Source: Ovoidimarina sp039190895
GTDB taxonomy: Bacteria > Pseudomonadota > Alphaproteobacteria > Rhodobacterales > Rhodobacteraceae
Direction: 5' to 3'
Assembly: GCA_039190895.1 (NCBI GenBank)
Contig: JBCCXY010000007.1
Span: forward strand, 1-64,000
Length of the DNA stretch: 64,000 bases
Shown here: in pieces, positions 23,789 through 30,691 of the stretch
How the letters are laid out: each line of letters begins with the position of its first letter
Numbering within the stretch: the first letter of the stretch is position 1
Position numbers and translations under genes: made by a program
The notes under the pieces: generated by a model
Databases searched by the model: none
What the model saw: only the letters and a program-made list of their open reading frames with translations
Told to the model about the DNA's origin: nothing

Positions 23789-25012
23789 ATGGGTACAGGC
23801 GCAGACGGCGTAGGCTCGGACGATGGCCCAACCGGGGGCGACAACGACGGCCCGGACGCCGACGTCTCGGATGCAGGGGCCGCCACCGACGCAGGCATGG
23901 CGGAAGCCGCCGAAGCCGAAGGCGGATCAGGCGATGACGGCGGAACGGGCGATGACGGCACCGGAACGTCCTCTGACCCGGACAGCACGGATACCGACAC
24001 CGAAGAAGAAGCCGCGGCCGCCCACGACGCCGCCGTCGCCGCTGACCAGGCCGCGATGGATCGCACCCGCGAAGCGGCACGTGGAACGCATCCGGCAGAG
24101 GTTGATCCGGCAGAGACGGATCCCACAGCCGAAACCGACCCGACCGCTGAGACGGACCCCGAGGTAGCCGAAACGGACCCCGAGGTCGAAGAAGACGTCG
24201 CAGACGAAGAGACCCCACCCGAACAGGCCCCAGCCGCCACAGCCGTCCCCGGCACATATGCCGACAGCTATGTCTCGCAGGGCCTCTCTGGCGTGAACGA
24301 AGGCATCGCCGCCGTCCTCGGCGGCCCTGTCGACCTTGTGGAAATGGGGCTCAACGGCCTGTCCTGGGGCGCCGAACAAGCCGCCAGTGTGGTGGGTGTA
24401 GAGCCGGGCTGGGCGCCGGAATTCGAGAACTCGTTCCTCGGCTCCAACCACATCGAAGGCATGATGACCGACATGGGCTCCATCGCGCCCGAAAGCGCGG
24501 ACCCCAACCGCCAAACCGTCCGTGACGTGGCCGCCATCGGCACCGAGGTCGCCTCGGTCTTCACCGGGGTCGGCCTGGCGCGATCCGGCATGGGCCTCGC
24601 CAACCAGGTCGATGACGTGGCCGAAACCGTCGGCCCATCGCTTCTGCCCGATGAGGGCCTCGTCGGGACATACGACGACCTGATCGCTGCCGGGCGTGTC
24701 GGTGATGACATCACCCCACACCACGTCCCGTCGGCCAACCACATGGGACAGCACGGCGTGCGACCGGGAGACGGCATTGCCATCAACATGGAGCATCCCC
24801 ATCCCGGCGCGGGCGGGCGACACCGCGAGACGTTCACCTACGGCACGCAAGCTGATGTCGACATGGACCCACGCGACGCGCTCGCCGCCGGAATCCGCGA
24901 CGCCCGCTCGATCTACCAGGGCGCCGGCCTGTACGGTGACCGTATACGCGAGGGCCTGCAGGAGGTTATAGAGCAGAACAGGGATGCATTCCCGGAGCTG
25001 TTCAACCGGTGA
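23789..25012 (+). CDS. Polymorphic-toxin-like T3SS cargo with a C-terminal HNH/EndoVII-type nuclease domain
   Basis: The 407-residue protein has no signal peptide. Residues 1-150 are extremely acidic with short repeats (TDPTAETDPTAETDPEVAETDPEV). Residues about 150-275 form a pretoxin region seen in MuF/Rhs-like toxins (GPVDLVEMGLNGLSWGAEQAA, ENSFLGSNHIEGMM). The C-terminal domain (about 285-407) has GTYDDLIAAGRVGDDITPHHVPS, GDGIAINMEHPHPGAGGRHRETFTYG and SIYQGAGLYGDRIREGLQEVIEQN, a His-rich pattern of HNH/EndoVII-superfamily toxins (HH near the start, E-H and H-R later). The next gene is immunity-like and overlaps it. Its place behind the T3SS secretin genes marks it as likely secreted cargo. 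Nuclease activity is inferred from the motif. Confidence 0.75.
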   Translation: MGTGADGVGSDDGPTGGDNDGPDADVSDAGAATDAGMAEAAEAEGGSGDDGGTGDDGTGTSSDPDSTDTDTEEEAAAAHDAAVAADQAAMDRTREAARGTHPAEVDPAETDPTAETDPTAETDPEVAETDPEVEEDVADEETPPEQAPAATAVPGTYADSYVSQGLSGVNEGIAAVLGGPVDLVEMGLNGLSWGAEQAASVVGVEPGWAPEFENSFLGSNHIEGMMTDMGSIAPESADPNRQTVRDVAAIGTEVASVFTGVGLARSGMGLANQVDDVAETVGPSLLPDEGLVGTYDDLIAAGRVGDDITPHHVPSANHMGQHGVRPGDGIAINMEHPHPGAGGRHRETFTYGTQADVDMDPRDALAAGIRDARSIYQGAGLYGDRIREGLQEVIEQNRDAFPELFNR

Positions 25013-25014
25013 CC

Positions 25015-25467
25015 ATGACAACAGACATCGAAGAAACCCTCTCGCAGCTCGGCACGCTTGACGCGGGCGCGCCCGACTTCGTGCCCCGGTTCGAGGCGGG
25101 ATTGGCCGAGGTGGTTCCGCGTTTGGACGGGGCGATGATGCCCCGGCTTCTGACGCTGTTTGCCGATGACAGGCCGGACGCCGCGATGTTCTCGTTGATC
25201 CATACGGTCGAGAAACTGGACCGCGCGACCTACCTGTCCGGCCTCGCCGATGGGATGTCCTCCCTTGTGCGCGTGGCGCCGCGCTGGGCGTCGATCATCG
25301 TGATGCGGGTCCTCAACGATCCCGACTATGTCCAAGCCTTCGGAACGGAATTGCGCGACCGCGATGCCGAGACGAAAGAGGCCGTGACGTGGCTCATGAA
25401 CGCGATCAATGCCCGCTCATCGAGTTTCAAGGAAAAGACGCAGCCGCTGCTTGATGCCATGCAGTGA
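25015..25467 (+). CDS. Probable immunity protein (Imm30-like)
   Basis: The 150-residue helical protein resembles Imm30-type immunity proteins: LSQLGTLDAGAPDFVPRFEAGLAEVVPRLDGAMMPRLLTLFADDRPDAAMFSLIHTVEKLD, then a segment APRWASIIVMRVLNDPDYVQAF. It follows the toxin gene directly; a GTG at 25009 overlapping the toxin stop is an alternative start. The acidic, soluble nature fits binding to a basic His-rich nuclease domain. It would protect the producer from its own toxin (inference). Confidence 0.75.
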   Translation: MTTDIEETLSQLGTLDAGAPDFVPRFEAGLAEVVPRLDGAMMPRLLTLFADDRPDAAMFSLIHTVEKLDRATYLSGLADGMSSLVRVAPRWASIIVMRVLNDPDYVQAFGTELRDRDAETKEAVTWLMNAINARSSSFKEKTQPLLDAMQ

Positions 25468-25495
25468 TGCGCCAGCCCTTACGCAGGCCCGGCGC

Positions 25496-26068
25496 ATGAG
25501 GCAGATGCTCAGCCATCAGGAGTATGTCGGCAATCGCCTGAGCAGCCTGACACCCGACAAAGGCGCCCTGTTTCTCTGCGCCGTGTCGCAAAGACAGGTC
25601 CCGGTTTACGAACTGTTTGCCGCCGACCAGCGATGGGGGCACGTTGCGGGGTTCCGAGACCTGATGCAGCAGTGTTGGGCAGCCGCCCTGTCTCCGGGCA
25701 CGTCGACACGTCCAGCGCATCCAAACGCCGAAGACTTCATATCGTCGGATTTCGGGCAATCCGGCTCAAGTCTGGCAATAGAAGCCTACTCCTCGCTCGA
25801 AGTGCTGATCGGCATCCTGAATGGAGAGCCGATAAGCGCGGCGCCAGTCGAATACGCCTACACCATCCTCGACAGCTACCTCTACGGTACTTTGGGGCTG
25901 GCCACGGTGTCCGCAGAGAACGACGCGGCAGTGGACGCTCACCCGCTGACAGTTCAGGAAATGCAAAGGCAGACCAGGGCGCTTGATGACATCTCGTCCA
26001 CCAGTTGGCGCGCCGCCGACTGGGCATCCTGGCGGGACAAGGCCGCTCAGCAGAGCCTCCTGTCCTGA
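25496..26068 (+). CDS. DUF416-like protein, possible second immunity protein
   Basis: The 190-residue protein matches the pattern of DUF416 (E. coli YjaG): RLSSLTPDKGALFLCAVSQRQVPVYELFAADQRWGHVAGFRDLMQQCW, then NAEDFISSDFG and SLAIEAYSSLEVLIGILNG, and a helical end. DUF416-like proteins recur as immunity genes in polymorphic toxin loci. It lies 28 bases after the first immunity gene in the same direction. The start could also be the ATG at 25505. Either it backs up immunity to this toxin or it is an orphan for a related one. Confidence 0.65.
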   Translation: MRQMLSHQEYVGNRLSSLTPDKGALFLCAVSQRQVPVYELFAADQRWGHVAGFRDLMQQCWAAALSPGTSTRPAHPNAEDFISSDFGQSGSSLAIEAYSSLEVLIGILNGEPISAAPVEYAYTILDSYLYGTLGLATVSAENDAAVDAHPLTVQEMQRQTRALDDISSTSWRAADWASWRDKAAQQSLLS

Positions 26069-26076
26069 TCGACCCG

Positions 26077-26092
26077 GGGCTCCCCCGAGCCC
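26077..26092 (+). terminator. Hairpin after the toxin/immunity genes
   Basis: GGGCTC, loop CCCC, GAGCCC. No U-run follows. A second inverted repeat (GTTAACGGC at 26126-26134 with GCCGTTAAC at 26149-26157) lies between this and the convergent TPR lipoprotein gene. Confidence 0.5.
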
Positions 26093-26302
26093 GTAGGCCG
26101 ATCGAGGCAAAGTCTCGTAACCCATGTTAACGGCCCATCACCGAGCGCGCCGTTAACCCCGCGATTTTCGCAAACTCCACCGACGCGATACCGACGCAAT
26201 ACATACAAAATACCGACGTGGATTTTCCCGCATCGGCCCTTGTTAACAAAGCGATTCGGTGTCCAACGCCGCGCCGGCCCCACTGGCCGACCGCACGCCG
26301 CG

Positions 26303-27037
26303 TTAAGTCTTCGCGGTGATCCCGAACGCGGCCATCCCTTGCGACCGGGCCTTGCGCCCGATTGCGACGATCTGGTCGATCTCTTCGTTCGTCAGGTTCA
26401 GCACCGCCGCATCCCGCCGCGCCGAGGCTTCCATCCCCAGCATAGCGGCGACAAGGTAGAAGTTCCGCTGATGACGGAAGTCCGCATCCGGCGCAAACGC
26501 CACCGCGTGCTGCATCTGATACGCCCGCCGATCCCCCATCAGCGCCAGCGTCAGCGCGAGGTTATTGCGCACGTCCAGATCCCTCGGGTTCACCGCCAGC
26601 GCCTGCTCCAGCACCTGCTTCGCCGCCGCATGCTGCCGCTGGCCATTCAGTGCCACCGCCGAGGCGATCAACGCCTCGGTATCTGCCCGCGTCTCCACGG
26701 CCTTGTTGGCGTGCGCCGCCGCCGCACCATAGTCGCCCAAGGCAGACTGCGACACGCTATAACCGATCTGCGCCTCGCGGCTCGCGGCGTTGACGATCAA
26801 CGCCTCGCGATAGGCGCCCGAGGCACGAGACCAGTTCGCCTGACTGGCATGCACATCGCCGATCCCCACTAGCGACGCCACGTCGCTCGGGTTCCGGTCC
26901 AGCCGCGCCTGGAAGTTGGCCATCTTCTGATCGCCCGCCGCCTTCGTACCAAGCCCGCGCCCGAACTCCGGCATGTCACACGCCGCCAGTGCCACCAGCG
27001 AACCGGCAAGACAAATCCCGCGTCCAAAAGCCTTCAT
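26303..27037 (-). CDS. TadD-like TPR lipoprotein
   Basis: The 244-residue protein has a lipoprotein signal (SLVALAAC, Cys20) and four to five TPR units (NPSDVASLVGIGDVHASQANWSRASGAYREALIV, SQSALGDYGAAAAHANKAVETRADTEALIASAVALNGQRQHAAAKQVLEQALAVNPRDLDVRNNLALTLALMGD), the layout of TadD, the TPR lipoprotein that helps assemble the CpaC/RcpA secretin in Tad pili. The T3SS here uses a CpaC-type secretin but no other tad genes are in the window, so it probably serves as pilotin/assembly factor of that secretin (inference). It follows a small gene in the same direction. Confidence 0.72.
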   Translation of the reverse strand: MKAFGRGICLAGSLVALAACDMPEFGRGLGTKAAGDQKMANFQARLDRNPSDVASLVGIGDVHASQANWSRASGAYREALIVNAASREAQIGYSVSQSALGDYGAAAAHANKAVETRADTEALIASAVALNGQRQHAAAKQVLEQALAVNPRDLDVRNNLALTLALMGDRRAYQMQHAVAFAPDADFRHQRNFYLVAAMLGMEASARRDAAVLNLTNEEIDQIVAIGRKARSQGMAAFGITAKT

Positions 27038-27196
27038 GTCCCACCCTCGCTCATCACGCTGGCAGCGATAAGAACGCCGCCAAAGTGCCCAATTCCAAAC
27101 GAATATCTTCAGTTGCGCAGAGCTTCGCAGACCCCACCATCCCGGTCAACGTGGCGCAGCCAACCACGCCTATTGCGTGTGGTAGGAAGGTCGCGC

Positions 27197-27616
27197 TCAC
27201 TCAAACCCCTGGGTCTTTTCGGGGTTCAGCACCTCGTGCATCGCCGTGCCTTCCTGCGCGCCGTCATTCATCCGCCAGATCTGCATCAGCTTGGCAAACG
27301 CAATCACCTCGATGGTGCTCTGCAGCGCCTTCTCAGCCGCCGCGTAGACGACGATGTAATTCACCACATCCTGCAACGTGTTGCTCAGCGTCTTGGCCAG
27401 CAACCACTTTGATCCCGCAGTCCCAAGCGTGGCCTCCGACACAAGACCCTGCGTCTCTTGCGTCGTTAGAAGCCAGCGAAATATCTCGTAGTTTCGGAGG
27501 GTTCCGTCGGATCGCAGATACCGTTCCGCATCCTCGAACACCTCTTCAAACAGGTCCATCGACAACTCTTCGATGGCCTCCTGCGTGTCCGCATTGCCTG
27601 TCACCGTCTCGGTCAT
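27197..27616 (-). CDS. Hypothetical helical protein upstream of the TadD-like gene
   Basis: The 139-residue soluble protein is acidic at the N-terminus and helical (LSMDLFEEVFEDAERYLRSD, TLRNYEIFRWLLTTQETQG, NTLQDVVNYIVVYAAAEKALQSTIEVIAFAKLMQIW). No family recognised. The ATG at 27616 follows GGGGGACGAC; the frame stays open 33 codons further up. It is 159 bases ahead of the TadD-like gene and may be part of the T3SS locus edge. Confidence 0.55.
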   Translation of the reverse strand: MTETVTGNADTQEAIEELSMDLFEEVFEDAERYLRSDGTLRNYEIFRWLLTTQETQGLVSEATLGTAGSKWLLAKTLSNTLQDVVNYIVVYAAAEKALQSTIEVIAFAKLMQIWRMNDGAQEGTAMHEVLNPEKTQGFE

Positions 27617-27690
27617 GCGTCGTCCCCCAGTATACACCTGGGGGTAATGGGCAAATGTGACAGCCATGTTGCGCTCGGGCCGATTGGGCA

Positions 27691-27728
27691 GGTGCCGCTC
27701 ATCGCGCTCTGACAAACGCGCCTCGCTT
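27691..27728 (+). repeat. 39-bp hairpin repeat, copy 2
   Basis: GGTGCCGCTCATCGCGC then TCTGACAAACGCGCCTCGCTT. Stem CGCG/CGCG with a T-A closing pair, same six-base loop position as copies 1 and 3. It lies just downstream of the minus-strand aldolase gene stop. Confidence 0.6.
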
Positions 27729-27731
27729 GGG

Positions 27732-28379
27732 TCAGTCGTCCCACTGAATGTCGAACTTCGTCACCAGCGCGCCGACCTCAGCATCGGTCAGACCCCGCGC
27801 CTCGACGCCCCGAAGCATCATCGCAAGGCGGGCCGTCTCTTCCAGCTCTTCAATCGCGTTGCAGGCCGCCTCCACGTCCTTCCCGGCCACCACCGGGCCG
27901 TGGTTCGCCAGCATCACCGCGCTCCGCTTCCCCGCAAGGCCGCGCACCGCTTCGCCCATCGCCGGATCGCCCGGCAGGAAGAACGGCAGCAGCTTCACCC
28001 GGCCCAGCAGCATGATCGCATAGGGCGTCAGAGGCGGCAGGAAGTTATCCGCGTCGACCTCCGGCATCATCGACAAGGCGACGGAGTGGCTGGAGTGCAA
28101 ATGCACCACCGCCCCCGTCGCGCTGCGCGTGTCGTAGAACGCCGTGTGGAGCGGCATCTCCTTCGTCGGCTTGTCCCCCGACACATGCGCCCCGCTCGCG
28201 TCGAACCGGCTAAGCCGCGCCGGATCAAGCCGCCCAAAGCTCGTCCCCGTGGGCGACACCAGCAGACCGCCATCCTCCGTCCGGGCCGATATATTGCCCG
28301 TGCTCCCATGCGTCAGCCCCCGGTCATACAGCGACTTTGCCAGACGGCACATCAACTCCCGCAGGGCGCTGTCGCTCAT
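27732..28379 (-). CDS. otnC: 3-oxo-tetronate 4-phosphate decarboxylase (class II aldolase family)
   Basis: The 215-residue protein has the class II aldolase fold: LTHGSTGNISAR (phosphate-binding GxTGN[IM]S), VSPTGTSFGRLDP, KEMPLHTAFYDTR with the catalytic Glu, VVHLHSSHSVALS with metal-binding His residues, and a later His in VMLANHGPVV. It decarboxylates 3-oxo-tetronate 4-phosphate to dihydroxyacetone phosphate. It overlaps the kinase gene by ATGA and is followed there by a dehydrogenase, giving the complete L-threonate/tetronate pathway order. Confidence 0.87.
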   Translation of the reverse strand: MSDSALRELMCRLAKSLYDRGLTHGSTGNISARTEDGGLLVSPTGTSFGRLDPARLSRFDASGAHVSGDKPTKEMPLHTAFYDTRSATGAVVHLHSSHSVALSMMPEVDADNFLPPLTPYAIMLLGRVKLLPFFLPGDPAMGEAVRGLAGKRSAVMLANHGPVVAGKDVEAACNAIEELEETARLAMMLRGVEARGLTDAEVGALVTKFDIQWDD

Positions 28380-29617
28380 TGTGCGCCTGCCAGCACGCGG
28401 TCGGCCTTTTCAAAGAAAGTCTCAACGCCGAAATTGCCAGACTTCAAGGCCACAACCAGATCCGGTCGAGCCCGAAGGGCAGGGACCCCGGGGTCAATCT
28501 CGGGCCCGATCTCCAGTCGGCCCAAATCCAACCCCTCTACCACCGCGCCCGATGTCTCGCCCCCGGCGGTGATCAGGCGCGTCGCGCCTCCGTCAACCAC
28601 CCGCCGGGCAACATCCGCGAAGAACTTCTCCAGCGCCGCCGACGCGGCCTCTCGCCCAAAGGCGTCCTGCACCTTCGCAACCTCTGCCGGGTCCGCCGAG
28701 CTATAGGCCAGCGGCAGCCCGTCCTGCGACAGCAGCCAGTCCGAGACCGCGTCCGGCGTCAGACGCCCCTCAATAATTTCCGCCGCGCCCACTTCCCGCG
28801 AGGGATGCCGTGCCGCGTGATACGCCACCTGTCCCCGCGTCGCGGTGGAGCAAGACCCTGACAACGCAACAGATTTGCCGCCCTGACCCGTCCAAGGCGC
28901 CTCAGTCGCGGTGCACCCAAAATTAGCCGGAAGCCCCTGAGCCACACCGGACCCACCCGTCACAAGCGGCGCCCCCTTCGCCGCTTTACCGATCTCCATC
29001 AGGTCCGTGTCACGGATCGCATCGACGACGATATGCCGGTGCCCCGCTGCCGCCTGAGCCTCCAACCGGTGGCTAATCTGCGCCGCCCCGGCGAAGACAT
29101 CACCCGCCGGAACATGACCGACCGAGTACCTCGTCTGCGCCGCCAGCCACCGCCGAATGTCGGCATCCGTCATCGGCGTCAGCGGGTGATCCTGCATCCC
29201 GGATTCGCTCAGAAGCCGGTCGTTCACGAACAGATGCCCCTGATACAGCGACCGCCCCGTGCCGGGAAACGCCGGACACACGATCACCCGCTGCGCGCCC
29301 AGTGCCTCCGCCAGGGCATCGACCACAGGCCCGATATTGCCCTCCGCCGTCGAGTCAAACGTCGAGCAATACTTGAAAAAGATCTGCTCACACCCCTGCG
29401 CCCGCAGCCACTCCAGCGCCGCCAGCGATTGCCGCACCGCGTCCTGAGCCGGGATCGACCGCGTCTTCAGCGCCACCACCCCGGCCTGCACATCCCCGGC
29501 GGCGGGTTCCTGCGGGACGCCAGTGTACTGCACCGTGTGCATCCCGCCTTTCGCCAGTGTGTTGGCGAGGTCGCTGGATCCCGTAAAATCGTCGCCGATA
29601 CAGCCCAAGAGCATCAT
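28376..29617 (-). CDS. otnK: 3-oxo-tetronate kinase (DUF1537 family)
   Basis: The 413-residue protein starts LLGCIGDDFTGSSDLANTLAKGGMHTVQYTG, the N-terminal signature of four-carbon acid sugar kinases, and has SGSCSTATRGQVAYH and the C-terminal ITAGGETSGAVVEGL nucleotide-binding motif. It phosphorylates 3-oxo-tetronate at C4. It sits between ltnD and otnC with four-base overlaps at both ends. Confidence 0.9.
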   Translation of the reverse strand: MMLLGCIGDDFTGSSDLANTLAKGGMHTVQYTGVPQEPAAGDVQAGVVALKTRSIPAQDAVRQSLAALEWLRAQGCEQIFFKYCSTFDSTAEGNIGPVVDALAEALGAQRVIVCPAFPGTGRSLYQGHLFVNDRLLSESGMQDHPLTPMTDADIRRWLAAQTRYSVGHVPAGDVFAGAAQISHRLEAQAAAGHRHIVVDAIRDTDLMEIGKAAKGAPLVTGGSGVAQGLPANFGCTATEAPWTGQGGKSVALSGSCSTATRGQVAYHAARHPSREVGAAEIIEGRLTPDAVSDWLLSQDGLPLAYSSADPAEVAKVQDAFGREAASAALEKFFADVARRVVDGGATRLITAGGETSGAVVEGLDLGRLEIGPEIDPGVPALRARPDLVVALKSGNFGVETFFEKADRVLAGAQ

Positions 29618-30507
29618 GTCTCTCCCGGCAGCTTAAGGCCCGCATTGCGCGCATAGACCTTGGCCACCGCCGCATCGTCCTCGGTCCCAAGACCCATCCC
29701 TGCGGCTGCGAGGAACTGCTGCATCGCCGCCGCTGTGATCGGGGCGCTGAACTGGGCCGACTTCGCGATGTCCAGCACAATCCCCAAATCCTTCGGCCAA
29801 ATGCTCACCTGGCTCAGCGGCGTGTAATCGCCCGCTACGATATGCGGCGCGCGGTTTTCAAGCATCCAGCTCGTCCCCGCGCATTGGCTGATCACCTCGA
29901 CGAACTTCTCGGGGGTGACGCCCTGGGTCATCCCAAACGTCATCGCCTCCGCCATCGCCGCGATGTGGACGCCCGCCAGAAGCTGGTTCACCGCCTTCAT
30001 CGCCGACCCGGCCCCCGCCGCGTCGCCGAGGGAGAAAACCGTCTCCGCCATCGCCTCCAAAGCAGGCCCCGCCGCCGCGAATGCCGCGTCCGGGCCAGAC
30101 GCCATCACCGACAACTCCCCCGACGCCGCCTTGCCCGCGCCGCCCGATATCGGAGCATCAAGGTAATGCACACCGGCCTCTGTGCACCGTTCCGCCATAT
30201 CGCGAGCGAACGCCAGCGGGACGGTCGCGCAGGCGACCACGGCGGATCCGCTCCTCATTTTCCGGACCAGGCCGTCGCTGCCGAACAGAAGCGCCCCGGT
30301 CTGAGCCGCGTTCAGCACGACAATCACGGCCACGTCGAGCGTGCCCGCGACGTCCGCCACATCACCCTCGGCCCCGCCCTCAGCGCGAAATTGTTCAACC
30401 CGATCAGGCACTACGTCGAAACCATGCGTCACATGCCCCGCCCGCAGACAAGACGCCGCGATCCCGTACCCCATCGAGCCCAGCCCGAAGACGCCAATCG
30501 TTGCCAT
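29614..30507 (-). CDS. ltnD: L-threonate dehydrogenase / beta-hydroxyacid dehydrogenase
   Basis: The 297-residue protein starts with an NAD-binding Rossmann fold (GVFGLGSMGYGIAASCLRAGH), then YLDAPISGGAGKAASGELSVMASG (substrate loop), and AMKAVNQLLAGVHIAAMAEAMTFG with the catalytic Lys, as in beta-hydroxyacid dehydrogenases. With otnK and otnC downstream it is most likely the L-threonate 2-dehydrogenase that makes 2-oxo-tetronate. The ATG at 30507 follows GGAGGGGAACC. Some pathways also need an isomerase (otnI), not seen here. Confidence 0.85.
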   Translation of the reverse strand: MATIGVFGLGSMGYGIAASCLRAGHVTHGFDVVPDRVEQFRAEGGAEGDVADVAGTLDVAVIVVLNAAQTGALLFGSDGLVRKMRSGSAVVACATVPLAFARDMAERCTEAGVHYLDAPISGGAGKAASGELSVMASGPDAAFAAAGPALEAMAETVFSLGDAAGAGSAMKAVNQLLAGVHIAAMAEAMTFGMTQGVTPEKFVEVISQCAGTSWMLENRAPHIVAGDYTPLSQVSIWPKDLGIVLDIAKSAQFSAPITAAAMQQFLAAAGMGLGTEDDAAVAKVYARNAGLKLPGET

Positions 30508-30691
30508 GGGTTCCCCTCCGTGCCGTACCGATACCGCTGCAGGCATCCGCTGTCGACGGCCATTGCGCAAATCCCGGATGCGGCGGTATTTCCCTTGATT
30601 TGCCGCCGCAAATCCCCCAAACGATTAAAAAACGGTACTACAAGTCTCAATAATTAATCATCCGGCCAAGCGCCGTTGCGAGGTTTACACC

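Noticed and set aside
3343..27616. Possibility that the export genes are flagellar.
   Set aside because: SctD, SctJ, the secretin parts, YscE/SctG-like chaperones and SctI are present, and no hook, rod, flagellin or motor genes are seen.
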